Positions 20,298 through 29,457 of a DNA stretch of 64,000 nt are shown in pieces. The DNA is taken from contig NZ_AP019860.1 in assembly GCF_009002475.1 (NCBI RefSeq), positions 620,001 through 684,000 on the forward strand. Direction: 5' to 3'. The notes below the pieces were generated by a model. The model was not told where the DNA came from. It searched no databases and saw only the letters and a program-made list of their open reading frames with translations. The first letter of the stretch is position 1; the number at the start of each line of letters is the position of its first letter. Source of the DNA: Candidatus Uabimicrobium amorphum (GTDB taxonomy: Bacteria > Planctomycetota > Uabimicrobiia > Uabimicrobiales > Uabimicrobiaceae). The translations under genes were made by a program, and so were the position numbers.

Positions 20298-20794
20298 GAT
20301 TTATTCATCTTTCTGTGAATGCAATGAAAAAGATTTTTACGTAGACGGTGTAAATGAACTTTTATCGCTGACACGCTTTTATCTAGTTTTTGGGCTATTT
20401 TAGGTAAGGCATATTCGTCTTGGTAACGCAACTGTAGGATTTCTCGGTCTTGTGAGGAGACATGTTCCAAGCATTCCTGCAAAAATTCAAGGGGGGTTTC
20501 GCAATAAACATCTTGTTGTTTTGCCCACTGCACGTATATACTTTCGAGAATTTCATGATGACAGTGCGCATTTTTTTTCTTACGTAGTTTTTCCTGTAAA
20601 ACTTTTGTGGCAAATCCATATAACCACGTTGTCACCTTACCTTTGCGTAGCGCATATAAGTGACGTTTTCTCCATGTCCGCAATACAACCTCTTGTGCAA
20701 AATCCTCGGCATCATGTACATTTCCCAAAACGATCTTGCCGTAGCGAATTAAACCAGGTATGGCGTGTTCTAATTGTTCTTCAAATGAAGTCAT
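20294..20794 (-). CDS. ECF-type RNA polymerase sigma factor
   Basis: The start at 20794 (MTSFEEQLEHAIPGL) is preferred; a longer frame to 20950 adds a low-complexity, unlikely N-terminus. The 166-residue product has sigma region 2 (VHDAEDFAQEVVLRTWRKR, VTTWLYGFATKVLQEKLRKKK) and region 4 (QDREILQLRYQDEYALPKIAQKLDKSVSAIKVHLHRLRKNL), the helix-turn-helix that binds the -35 element. The size is typical of ECF sigma factors. The gene is followed by a coupled membrane protein that may control it. The signal and regulon cannot be read from the sequence. Confidence 0.9.
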   Translation of the reverse strand: MTSFEEQLEHAIPGLIRYGKIVLGNVHDAEDFAQEVVLRTWRKRHLYALRKGKVTTWLYGFATKVLQEKLRKKKNAHCHHEILESIYVQWAKQQDVYCETPLEFLQECLEHVSSQDREILQLRYQDEYALPKIAQKLDKSVSAIKVHLHRLRKNLFHCIHRKMNKS

Positions 20795-20960
20795 CTTTTC
20801 ACCAAAGAGTCCAGAAATAAAGTTTTGTAAATTTGTATAGTTGTTATTGCGCAAAAAATGCAAATGGTTACAAAAAAATTTAAAAACTTTGAAAAATGAG
20901 CGAAAAATGATGCGATAGTAAAGGAATGAATTCGTGAAAGGTGAGAGCACAAAGAGTTCA

Positions 20961-21800
20961 CTAAAATGGAATTCGTAGATTTAATTTACCTTTAAGTTCA
21001 GAGTCTAACATGCAAATACCTATTGCATTGAGATCAATTGAAAGCTTAATCTGTTCATGTGTCACTATTTTGTGCCAGGCAATGCGCATCCCTTCAGACC
21101 AATTGATATCATCAAAAATGACTAAAGCTTTGTCGGCCAATTTAGGCAATAGTATTTCAAAATAACGCAGCGTGGCTTCTTTGTCGTGATGTCCATCGAT
21201 AAAAGCGTAATCAATAGGTTGGTTGGCTTGATCGATGGCTGCGGATAAAGTGTCTTGGAATTTTCCACCAACAACACTGATGTTATCTAGCTTTAGCTTT
21301 GTGAAATTTTGTTGTGATAACGCAACGAGTGCCTGTGCTCCTTCAAGAGTAATCACTTGGCCATGGTTGTTTATTCTCTGTGCCGCTGCCTGGTACGCTG
21401 CGGAAAATCCCAAGCTTGTACCTAGCTCCAAACAAATGTTTGGTTGAAATTCTCTAACGAGTTTGAATAAGATTAACGCCCATATATCTCTTTTACTCGA
21501 TGTGCGGCATATTTCAGCGACTGTGGTGGTATGAACTTTCCCCTCGTACATTTCTTCATCGCTATAAGTCGAATCACTTTGACCCGCCCCATAATCGGTG
21601 ATGGAGACTTGCTTTTGATTCTCTTGCAACTCACTACGTAGGTTTTCAATGCATTCTACCCATTGCTGTTCTTGCTTGTTCAAATCTTTTTTGATACTCG
21701 CGTAAATAGCGTTTGCTATTTTATTCGCCGCAGGATTTTTCATCTTAGACAACCACCATAGCAATAGGCGACGCTTTATTTTATCGATATAAATCTTCAT
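20961..21800 (-). CDS. Class I SAM-dependent methyltransferase
   Basis: The ATG at 21800 follows a GGAG site at six bases, so it is preferred over the upstream ATG at 21848. The 279-residue product has a helical N-terminus and a methyltransferase core: motif I ICLELGTSLGFSAAY, an acidic strand end (ITLEG), FIDGHHDKEATLRYFEILLPKL and VIFDDINWSEGM. This pattern fits the O-methyltransferase-like Methyltransf_24 group. The substrate is unknown. It sits between the sigma factor and the efflux operon and may be independent of both. Confidence 0.83.
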   Translation of the reverse strand: MKIYIDKIKRRLLLWWLSKMKNPAANKIANAIYASIKKDLNKQEQQWVECIENLRSELQENQKQVSITDYGAGQSDSTYSDEEMYEGKVHTTTVAEICRTSSKRDIWALILFKLVREFQPNICLELGTSLGFSAAYQAAAQRINNHGQVITLEGAQALVALSQQNFTKLKLDNISVVGGKFQDTLSAAIDQANQPIDYAFIDGHHDKEATLRYFEILLPKLADKALVIFDDINWSEGMRIAWHKIVTHEQIKLSIDLNAIGICMLDSELKGKLNLRIPF

Positions 21801-21870
21801 AGGTTTCTCCTTTATTTCTACCATAATATGCTTTGCGGTGTAAGTCAAAGCTTATTTGCAAGGTAGTTGA

Positions 21871-23832
21871 CTATGTATTCAGAGCCACAATTGGATCAAG
21901 TCGCGCCGCTTTCCATGCCGGATAGATACCAAATACTACCCCTATCGAAGTCGAAACGCCTACGCCTAAAAGTATACTCATCAGTGAAACGTCGATATTC
22001 CAATCGGTATAGGACGAAATGCCAATAGCAAGTAACCACCCACAACAAATTCCGAGTATACCACCATTGAGACTGATGGTCACCGCTTCGGTCAAAAATT
22101 GTTTTAGTACATCTTTTTTATTGGCCCCGATCGCACGGCGGATGCCAATTTCGCGAATTCGTTCGGTGACGGCGGCGAGCATAATGTTCATAATGCCAAT
22201 TCCACCCACTACCAAAGAGATACTGGCAATGCACACCATGACAATATCAAAAATACGCTGTGTCTCTCTTTCTTGCCGCAGAAGTTCTTGGGGGACAATT
22301 ACCGTGAAATCTGCAACGCTATTGTGGCGTTTTGTGAGTATTTTTGATATCCACTGCGATGTGGTGGGCAAATGGTGTGAGTGATCAATCATCATGGTAA
22401 TTTCGTCTATCTCACTAGAACGTGATTGGTTAAAGAAGCGTTTTATGGAAGTGGTGAGCGGTATATAAATATTATTGTTGACGTCTTCGGCGCGCACTCC
22501 TTTTATCGCTTCATCGCTGGCATTTTTTCCTTGTAAGACACCTACAATCACAAATACTTCTGTACCAATGTATAGAGTTTTACCTAATCCGCTGTTATAA
22601 CCGAATAATTGCGTATGAAGATGACTACCAATTACGCATATCCTTCGGTGGTGTTGCAAGTCATGTTGTTGCAAAAAACGGCCTCTCTTCAAAGGAATTT
22701 CTGCTACCAATTTATATTGCGGAGTCGTACCGATTACATTACTACGCCACTTTTGTGTTCCTTTAGAAATGTCGGCTTTTACATAACGAATCGGAGCAAT
22801 ATGCTGCACGGAAGGTAATTTTTGGATGGAGACAACATCTTGTAAGCTAAGCCCCAAGGAGAGATGTTCCCGGGCACGTAAACGCTCTTCTTCGGTCAAG
22901 GCAACGCTGCGAACGCGAATGTTGTTTAGCCCCATTTGCTTGATTTGTGCAATTGCTTTTTGACGCGCACCTTCATTAATTGCCATCATCGCAATGACGG
23001 CTGCCACTCCAAAAATAACACCTAACATCGTTAATGCTGTGCGTAGCGGGTGTGCCAACAGACCTTCGCGTATGGCAATACCAAACACGTCTTTCCACTT
23101 CAGGTTGTCTTGTCTACTAGACGTTTTTGTCATCTCTGTTGCGGTAAATGTTTTGCGACGCGTATCTTCAACAATGTAGCCATCTTTTAGGTAAATGGTT
23201 CGTTGTGCTTCTGCCGCTATTTTCTCGTCGTGTGTTACCATGACAATGGTATGCCCTTGACGATGAAGATCGTGGAAAATCGACAGTATTTCCGCACCTG
23301 TTTGCGAATCTAAACTTCCGGTGGGTTCATCGGCAAGAATTAAGTGTGGTTGTCCCAGAAGAGCGCGGGCAATGGCCACACGTTGCGCTTGTCCCCCGGA
23401 AATTTCATTGGGACGGTGATGTAATCTTTCCCCTATTCCTACTTTCTCTGCGACCACTCTAGCTAACTTTTCGCGTTCTTTGCGCGCAATTCCACGATAG
23501 GTGAGTGGTAGAGCGATATTTTGAATGGCGGTATTGGCCGCCAATAAATTAAATTTTTGAAAAACGAAACCCACTTCGCGATTGCGAATATTGGATAACT
23601 CACTGTCATCCAATGATTCAACGCGCACGCCGTTGAGCAAATAACTACCTTTACTGGGGCGATCCAAACATCCGAGTAAATTCATCAGTGTTGATTTTCC
23701 TGAGCCTGACGGCCCCATAATCGAGACAAACTCGCCGCTGGCAATTTGTAAGTTAATCCCATGTAATACAGGAACTTCCTGTACATCCAATACATAACTT
23801 TTATGCACATCTTTCATTTCCAGCAAGTACAC
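21871..23832 (-). CDS. macB: MacB-type ABC transporter (ATPase fused to permease)
   Basis: A 653-residue fusion of an ABC ATPase (about 1-230) with a four-TM FtsX/MacB permease. The ATPase has Walker [10 protein letters not shown], signature SGGQAQR, Walker [13 protein letters not shown] and an H-loop VTHD. The permease has the first TM near 265-285, a periplasmic domain of about 250 residues, and a C-terminal block [29 protein letters not shown]. The start is a GTG with AGGA upstream, two bases after the stop of the preceding gene. Together with the two upstream membrane-fusion proteins it should form a tripartite pump or lipoprotein/peptide exporter. No outer-membrane TolC gene is in the window. 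Confidence 0.92.
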   Translation of the reverse strand: MYLLEMKDVHKSYVLDVQEVPVLHGINLQIASGEFVSIMGPSGSGKSTLMNLLGCLDRPSKGSYLLNGVRVESLDDSELSNIRNREVGFVFQKFNLLAANTAIQNIALPLTYRGIARKEREKLARVVAEKVGIGERLHHRPNEISGGQAQRVAIARALLGQPHLILADEPTGSLDSQTGAEILSIFHDLHRQGHTIVMVTHDEKIAAEAQRTIYLKDGYIVEDTRRKTFTATEMTKTSSRQDNLKWKDVFGIAIREGLLAHPLRTALTMLGVIFGVAAVIAMMAINEGARQKAIAQIKQMGLNNIRVRSVALTEEERLRAREHLSLGLSLQDVVSIQKLPSVQHIAPIRYVKADISKGTQKWRSNVIGTTPQYKLVAEIPLKRGRFLQQHDLQHHRRICVIGSHLHTQLFGYNSGLGKTLYIGTEVFVIVGVLQGKNASDEAIKGVRAEDVNNNIYIPLTTSIKRFFNQSRSSEIDEITMMIDHSHHLPTTSQWISKILTKRHNSVADFTVIVPQELLRQERETQRIFDIVMVCIASISLVVGGIGIMNIMLAAVTERIREIGIRRAIGANKKDVLKQFLTEAVTISLNGGILGICCGWLLAIGISSYTDWNIDVSLMSILLGVGVSTSIGVVFGIYPAWKAARLDPIVALNT

Positions 23833-23834
23833 AA

Positions 23835-26405
23835 TTATTCCTTTCTTTGAAGAAAATCAACACGCGCGCTCATTCCATTGCGCAATATGGGATTTAGACC
23901 TGACACCGCGACAATAACCTCGAAAACAGTTACGCCAGTTTTGGCACCACTTTTACTCCATTCGCCACGATCTATCGCGACTTGGGCAATTTTAATCACT
24001 TCTCCTGTAAAAATACGCTGTGGAAGAGCGCGCACTTTGATGGTTGCCTTTTGTCCGACTTGTATTTTCTGGTAGTCCACCATGTGCACTTTGGTTTTGA
24101 CAACCATGCGCTTTTGGTCAGAGATAATTGCCAACTCTGTTCCTTCGTTATAACGATTGCCAATTTGTGGCTCACCATCTTTGTTTTCGACATAGTACAA
24201 AACGCCTGGACCATTGGCGCGATATGTGCCGCGTTTGGGATATTCTTTTTCATGGAGATATAGTTGGTACTCGATTTCTTTTTTCTCGGACTTTTTTACC
24301 TGCAAGGCAATTTTTCGTACTTTGATAATGCTGTTGACGGTTTTACGCGTGTGTTCAAGCTTTAGTTTACCCAACTCTAATTTTTGTTGCACTTTTGCCA
24401 TCGTTTGTGGGCTAGGTCCCGTACGGGCTAACTTTTCTTGCAGTTTTGCGACGATTAAGTTGGCTTCGCTTTCTTTGAGTTGCAATTTGTGACGTAAAAG
24501 TTCGGTTTCCGATGCAACACCTTTTGCCGAAAGTAATTTCATCGCCTCATACGCGGCGCGTGCTGTTTCCACTGCTAGCTGCGCTTTTTTTGTCTCCACT
24601 TTGGCCTTCTCTATTTGTTCTTTGTATGGTTGTTGGCGTAAAACCGTGGATTCCAAGCGTGCGTAGGTAATGTCAAGTAGCGCTTTATCCATTTCCAATT
24701 GTTGGTTTTTTTGCGACAAAATCAGCTCGTTGTGCATTTGGTCTATTTCCGACTCGTACATTTGTTTCTCGATATCCAGTAAATCGAGATCTGCTTCGGC
24801 TTCATAAGCAATAGATGTGATTTTATCCCCTTTTTTCACTTCGGTTCCCGAGGGTAAAATATCAATGAGCTCACCTGTTCTACCGGCAAAGACAATTTCC
24901 GAATGCCGCGGTTGTAATATTCCGGTTTCGGTCATCACCACATTTGTTGCTTGTTGTTGTACTGTGTTGTTTTGCGAAACTTGTCGCGCATCTATCACCA
25001 CTTGCGTATTATCTGCAAGACCTTTTACCACGAATGGTTTTTGCGAAATAATTTCTACCTCTTTTTGTTGCAATTGTCCATTGTGATAAATATAAACACT
25101 GCTGCTATTGGCAATAAGTGATGTCGATGGTAAACTCACCACGTTATTCCAACTGCGCGTAGATATTTTTGCTGTCCCCGTCAGACCAGGTTTTAAAAAT
25201 TTACCATCTTGGTCAAGTTGAATGTAAACGCGAAAAAACTTTTCATCAAGTGTCTCGCGTTGTTTTTGCTCGTGGTTACGGCTGTGCGCTTCGCGGTCTA
25301 TTTTGGTAATGCGCCCGCGGAATGTTTTTCCAAAAACAGAGTCAACTTTGACCTGAACTTGTTGTTGATCTTGAATAAGAGCGATCTGTCTTTCTGGAAT
25401 GGCGACAACCGCCAACATTTGTGAAATATCTTGTATGGACATAATGCGTTGGCGGCGCCGCACACGTAAACCTACGCGAAATTTTACGCGTTGTCCTTCA
25501 TTATTGGTCTTGTGGTAGATGACAATACCATCGCCAGGGCTATAAATTTTGGATGCTGCGGAAAATTCATCTATAAGACCCAGTCTCTGTTTACGTATAT
25601 GTAGCCTTCTTTTTGCTCTCGCAACGCGGGAATACAACCCTTTTTCTTTGTACAACAGATCATTTTGGGCTTGTTGCACAAATATTTTTTGCATCGCAAT
25701 GTCATAGCGCATTTGCAAAATTTGTAGTGGATCTTTGTCCATTTTTAGTATTTGTAGTTGTACTTTTTTATCTTTTATCGATTCTATACTGTCGAGATAT
25801 TGCAATTCTTTTTGCGACAACACTAAATTGGAAACTAGATTTTTCTGTGAAAGAAACACCGATGATTTGAACAGTTCTTTGTGCTGTAGGGCAACATGTT
25901 TTGCTTCCTTTACGGCGAGTTGAGCAGTTACCTCTTGTACTTTATCGGGTAATTTTAGCAGTTGTAGTCGAATATTTTTTTCTTCTAGTGCCGCTTTTTG
26001 CTTTTCCACATTCATTTGCAGTTTATGTTTTTCCACCACTAGATTTTTTTCTTCGCTTTCGAGAATGGCTTGGGCAATTTTGACTTCCGCCAACCAATCA
26101 TCTCTTATTTCCGGTAATTGGTTAATTCCGACTTCGGCAACCAGCTCGCCTTTACGTATGACAGAGCCCTCTTCTGCCAAATAGGTAATGGTCATTTTGC
26201 CTTTGCGGCGAACTCTATTGTGTGGCTGCGGCGCGCGAATATCATACTCATAGCGCGCTTGTAATTTGCAGCGTTCTTCGATGACATGAGTAAAGGCATC
26301 ATTTTTTACCGTTAGAGTTGCTAACTTTTTAGAGGCCGTCGTTTGATCGCAACCAACAAGAAAAGTGATACACCACATAAACCACCACAGTTTTTTGGCA
26401 TTCAT
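23835..26405 (-). CDS. Double-length HlyD-type membrane-fusion lipoprotein
   Basis: At 856 residues this is about twice the usual length of an efflux adaptor. A signal sequence ends in a lipobox-like LVGC (about residue 19). The first half holds a lipoyl-like half-motif (GSVIRKGELVAEV), a long coiled coil and a beta-barrel segment (GLTGTAKISTRSWNNVVSLPSTSLI). The second half repeats the same plan: SGTEVKKGDKITSIAYEAEA, another coiled coil, GTELAIISDQKRMVVKTKVH and NGMSARVDF. It overlaps the upstream adaptor gene in an ATGA arrangement. It is an adaptor for the MacB-type transporter by operon context; why it contains two modules is open. Confidence 0.88.
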   Translation of the reverse strand: MNAKKLWWFMWCITFLVGCDQTTASKKLATLTVKNDAFTHVIEERCKLQARYEYDIRAPQPHNRVRRKGKMTITYLAEEGSVIRKGELVAEVGINQLPEIRDDWLAEVKIAQAILESEEKNLVVEKHKLQMNVEKQKAALEEKNIRLQLLKLPDKVQEVTAQLAVKEAKHVALQHKELFKSSVFLSQKNLVSNLVLSQKELQYLDSIESIKDKKVQLQILKMDKDPLQILQMRYDIAMQKIFVQQAQNDLLYKEKGLYSRVARAKRRLHIRKQRLGLIDEFSAASKIYSPGDGIVIYHKTNNEGQRVKFRVGLRVRRRQRIMSIQDISQMLAVVAIPERQIALIQDQQQVQVKVDSVFGKTFRGRITKIDREAHSRNHEQKQRETLDEKFFRVYIQLDQDGKFLKPGLTGTAKISTRSWNNVVSLPSTSLIANSSSVYIYHNGQLQQKEVEIISQKPFVVKGLADNTQVVIDARQVSQNNTVQQQATNVVMTETGILQPRHSEIVFAGRTGELIDILPSGTEVKKGDKITSIAYEAEADLDLLDIEKQMYESEIDQMHNELILSQKNQQLEMDKALLDITYARLESTVLRQQPYKEQIEKAKVETKKAQLAVETARAAYEAMKLLSAKGVASETELLRHKLQLKESEANLIVAKLQEKLARTGPSPQTMAKVQQKLELGKLKLEHTRKTVNSIIKVRKIALQVKKSEKKEIEYQLYLHEKEYPKRGTYRANGPGVLYYVENKDGEPQIGNRYNEGTELAIISDQKRMVVKTKVHMVDYQKIQVGQKATIKVRALPQRIFTGEVIKIAQVAIDRGEWSKSGAKTGVTVFEVIVAVSGLNPILRNGMSARVDFLQRKE

Positions 26406-27787
26406 TGTTGATCCCCCAGAATTATCTTTTCGCCTACACGGACGCCTTTTTCGATCATCGCTTCGTGGTTATTACGGTTGGCAATAGTAATTTCTTTTTT
26501 GCCATCAAGTGTATACACAACGTTTCGTTGTTGTTCTTGTGTAATGACAAAAGATGGTATGACCAAAACATTTTTTTGCTTGTGAATATGAATATCCACG
26601 CTCGCGTCCATTTGCGGTAAAAAATGGCGATTTGCTTCTTTTACCACAACAGATACTTCAAATACTTTGATACCTGAGCGTGAAGTAATTCCCAGTTTAT
26701 CGGCCTCGATGGGTAGTTTTCCAATTTTTACGACGGTGCCAGACGCACGCATCGCGGCGACATATACCGTTGCTTTTTGTCCCTTTTTGATGAGGTGTAT
26801 TTCGTTTTCGAGGACTCCACAACGCACTTCCATTTGTTGTATATTGGCAATGCGCATCAACTCCACTCCACGCCACGCGTTTTGCCCAATGGCAATTTTT
26901 TGCTCAAAAGGAGACAGGTATAGAACGATCCCATCAATGGGGGCGCGCAATTTCATGTGTTGGTATTCTTGACGTGCTCTTTGTAACTGGTGCTGTGCTT
27001 CTTGCAACTGCGCTTGTTGACGCACAACTTGCTTTTGGATTTTTTTCAAACGGTTGTCTATCTGTTGTTCTATTTCCTGAAGAGCTAGGCGCTTTTTTTT
27101 CATCTCGATTTGCAATTGTTTGATATGGTATGGATGTTTGCCGCCGCGCACCACTTCGCGTTCGGATTTCGCCAAGTCATATTTTTTTTTTGCTTGTTGC
27201 AGAGCGTTTTCCAAAGCATGGCGTTCTTCGGTGGTAATGTATTTTGCTTGCTGTGACTGTGTAAATTTATCGTATTCTTGTTGTGCAATTTCTTTGACCA
27301 GTAGTGAATGACGATATTTGTTTTCAGCAATTTCCAGTTCCGTTGCCGAAGGATAATTGCGCAATTCCTCCAAGGCCAACGCGGTGATTTTGATGTCAAT
27401 TTTGAGTTTTTCGATTTCCAAATTCATACGCTCGCGTTCCGCCGCAAGATGGAGAGCAGACTCATCTTTTGCCAATTGTGAGGTGTGAACATACAGCTCA
27501 CTTTCACGTACCCAGCCGCGCAATTCGTTGTCTGTAAACTCCATGACAACGTCTCCCTTTTTGACGAATGTACCTTCGGGAACCATTTTGGTGATATACG
27601 AATCCCAGGTAGATAAGTAGGAGATAATAGCCGATTCGCAAGCGTGGAGTTTTCCACTGCTACTAACATCGACTACAAAATCTTTGCGTTCTACGGTAAT
27701 AGTAATTGGTTCTATTTTATCTTGTGTACGCATATAAAAAATAGCAATGCCCATTAGCAGCGTACAACAAAAACCCAACTTTTTCAT
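26402..27787 (-). CDS. HlyD-family membrane-fusion protein
   Basis: A 461-residue single-module adaptor. An N-terminal signal/anchor (KKLGFCCTLLMGIAIFYM) is followed by a lipoyl half (GTFVKKGDVVMEFTDNE), a coiled coil of about 180 residues, the second lipoyl half (LRAPIDGIVLYLSPFEQKIAIGQNAWRG) and beta-barrel/membrane-proximal domains. It is the first gene of the efflux operon, with a strong GGAGG site, and overlaps the next gene by four bases. It should bridge the MacB-type transporter to an outer component. Confidence 0.9.
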   Translation of the reverse strand: MKKLGFCCTLLMGIAIFYMRTQDKIEPITITVERKDFVVDVSSSGKLHACESAIISYLSTWDSYITKMVPEGTFVKKGDVVMEFTDNELRGWVRESELYVHTSQLAKDESALHLAAERERMNLEIEKLKIDIKITALALEELRNYPSATELEIAENKYRHSLLVKEIAQQEYDKFTQSQQAKYITTEERHALENALQQAKKKYDLAKSEREVVRGGKHPYHIKQLQIEMKKKRLALQEIEQQIDNRLKKIQKQVVRQQAQLQEAQHQLQRARQEYQHMKLRAPIDGIVLYLSPFEQKIAIGQNAWRGVELMRIANIQQMEVRCGVLENEIHLIKKGQKATVYVAAMRASGTVVKIGKLPIEADKLGITSRSGIKVFEVSVVVKEANRHFLPQMDASVDIHIHKQKNVLVIPSFVITQEQQRNVVYTLDGKKEITIANRNNHEAMIEKGVRVGEKIILGDQQ

Positions 27788-27794
27788 ATTTATC

Positions 27795-27831
27795 CTCCTT
27801 CTCTTTTTATAGTAGACTAAAAAAAGAGAAG
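27795..27831 (-). promoter_or_regulatory. Leader hairpin overlapping the Shine-Dalgarno of the efflux operon
   Basis: An 11-base perfect inverted repeat (CTTCTCTTTTT at 27798-27808, complement at 27821-27831) continues outward with one mismatch into the GGAGG site of the adaptor gene (complement at 27794-27798). In the transcript the ribosome site would sit at the base of the stem. An AT-rich palindrome (near 27838-27860) lies just upstream. Confidence 0.45.
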
Positions 27832-27871
27832 AAGGTTAAAATTTTTTTATAAAAAATTTTATTAGGAGTTA

Positions 27872-28102
27872 TTAAGACTCCCAACTAGAGTGTTGATCCA
27901 TCCACTTAATCGCAGTAAAATACCAATAAGCAGCGAATATTACGATGGTAAAGAATAGGGCATCCTTGTTTATAAAACTATAGGCAAAACAAACGATAGA
28001 TATCAAAATCGCAAGCCAAACAAATCCCCATGCTTGCTTTCTTGAACGAATACCTAAAAGGGCAATGTATACCATAGTCGGCATATTATCTTTTCTTTTC
28101 AT
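27872..28102 (-). CDS. Small two-TM membrane protein
   Basis: A 76-residue protein with an AGGA site before its ATG. It is basic at the N-terminus (MKRKDN, RSRKQ) and has two hydrophobic segments (about 26-44 and 48-66), ending in a short polar tail. I do not recognise a family. It precedes the efflux operon on the same strand, but a hairpin lies between, so linkage is uncertain. Confidence 0.65.
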   Translation of the reverse strand: MKRKDNMPTMVYIALLGIRSRKQAWGFVWLAILISIVCFAYSFINKDALFFTIVIFAAYWYFTAIKWMDQHSSWES

Positions 28103-28261
28103 ATGTGTTCCTTTGAAAAGTGCATGATATCATTACATAACTTGGGGAATTTTTTCAAATGAGGACGATAATGTCAAATTTTATTCGGTGGATAGGGATA
28201 AAAATAATTTGATAGGACCAGCGCGATGTTGGAATTTGATAGGTAATATGCTAGGAAGAAG

Positions 28262-28290
28262 AAAAATATCAATCCCCATGCGGGGATTGA
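28262..28290 (-). terminator. Intrinsic terminator of the VOC gene
   Basis: A nine-base perfect stem (TCAATCCCC at 28269-28277, complement at 28282-28290) with a four-base loop is followed on the minus strand by a T-rich run (TATTTTTC). It lies 27 bases beyond the stop of the VOC gene. Confidence 0.8.
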
Positions 28291-28317
28291 AAAAAGTGAA
28301 TGGTTGATTGTTTAGTG

Positions 28318-28740
28318 CTATTTCTGTTGTGTTTCTTGGTGTAACATCCAGTGGAAACCATATTGATCGACGACCATGCCGAAATACGCTCCCCAAAACG
28401 TATCCTGTAGTGGCATGGTAACATTGCCACCTTCACCAAGAGCTTCAAAAAGCTTATCCGTTTGTTCGCGATTTTCGCAGTTGATGCTTAAGTGAACACT
28501 GTCGCCGTTTTTTGTACCTCCTTGTGGGCTGTCAGAGGCCATTAAGATAAAATCACCTAGTGTCAAGCAAGCGTGCATGACTTTATCTTTCATTGTTTCA
28601 CTATCTCCACCAGGACAAGATCCTCCCGGAGCCTCATCAAAGGTTCTGATATCTAACTCTCCACCAAAGCAAGAGTGATAAAACTCCATTGCTTCGCGAG
28701 CATTACCATCAAAAGTTAGATATGGTGTTAGTGCCTTCAT
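28318..28740 (-). CDS. VOC/PhnB-like glyoxalase-fold protein
   Basis: The ATG at 28740 follows a very strong GGGGGGAAAG site and is preferred over 28776. The 140-residue product begins MKALTPYLTFDGNAREAMEFYHSCFGGE and ends VVDQYGFHWMLHQETQQ, the classic layout of the PhnB/3-demethylubiquinone-methyltransferase-like branch of the vicinal oxygen chelate superfamily. These proteins form dimers of beta-alpha-beta-beta-beta units; many have no proven reaction. It is monocistronic, with its own terminator. Confidence 0.9.
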   Translation of the reverse strand: MKALTPYLTFDGNAREAMEFYHSCFGGELDIRTFDEAPGGSCPGGDSETMKDKVMHACLTLGDFILMASDSPQGGTKNGDSVHLSINCENREQTDKLFEALGEGGNVTMPLQDTFWGAYFGMVVDQYGFHWMLHQETQQK

Positions 28741-28936
28741 TCTTTCCCCCCTACGTACGGTTTTTACCGTGTACATAACTTTGATTATTAGAGTAAGTAT
28801 TTTGTAACCACGGACTCATTTAATCATGAATGGGAAAGTATGTCAAATATAAAACCGTAAAAAAACCGTACTTATTTTGCATAAGGAGAAAATTCGTTGC
28901 AAATTGTTGTAAAACAAGATGAACATCGTGCCCAAT

Positions 28937-29416
28937 TTAGTAAATAAAAAATCCTTGCTGCTCTCTTTTTTCGCGAATCGCGTCAATGACATTGTCGTAT
29001 TCGTTGTCCATTCCCAAAATTTCACACATCATACCAACGATAAACTTGTTTGGCTTTGCACAGTTACGTATGGCAAAGAGCATATCAATGGCTTGACGAT
29101 AGTCTTTCGCGAATTTCTCCAACAAATGCCCTAGAACAATAGCTGTCGAACGGCTAATACCTGCTTGACAGTGAACCAACAAATTGTCTTTGTCGCGAAG
29201 AAAGTCGAGTGCTTTTTGGCAATGCTTTTTTGTGGCTAAACGCGCAGATTTTTCCCTACTTGGCTCGGCATCGTCAAAAGCGAGATACAATATATCTTTT
29301 GCACCACAAAGTATATGTACGTTGCGTGGGCTAGAGATCGACACCACAAAGTAGTGATTGGGTTTGATCGCCAAAAGTTTCTGAGCCTGAAAAACATCTC
29401 TAATCGTAATATTCAT
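28937..29416 (-). CDS. Dual-specificity-type protein phosphatase
   Basis: A 159-residue cysteine phosphatase. The signature HCQAGISRS (82-90) supplies the nucleophile Cys83 and Arg89; an upstream FDDAEP (about 47-52) could provide the general acid Asp. The size and the SRS ending fit atypical dual-specificity/tyrosine phosphatases. It is an obvious candidate to reverse phosphorylation by local kinases, but no direct link is visible. It is followed by 160 bases containing inverted copies of an ACCGTA motif. Confidence 0.85.
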   Translation of the reverse strand: MNITIRDVFQAQKLLAIKPNHYFVVSISSPRNVHILCGAKDILYLAFDDAEPSREKSARLATKKHCQKALDFLRDKDNLLVHCQAGISRSTAIVLGHLLEKFAKDYRQAIDMLFAIRNCAKPNKFIVGMMCEILGMDNEYDNVIDAIREKREQQGFFIY

Positions 29417-29457
29417 CGTGTAAATCCTGTCAAATATCTCTAATCCAGTTAATCCCT

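Noticed and set aside
28878..28940. A 16-codon frame beginning TTG after AAGGAG (LQIVVKQDEH...).
   Set aside because: The ribosome site is good, but the frame is too short, has a weak start codon and matches nothing; it lies just beyond the end of the phosphatase gene.
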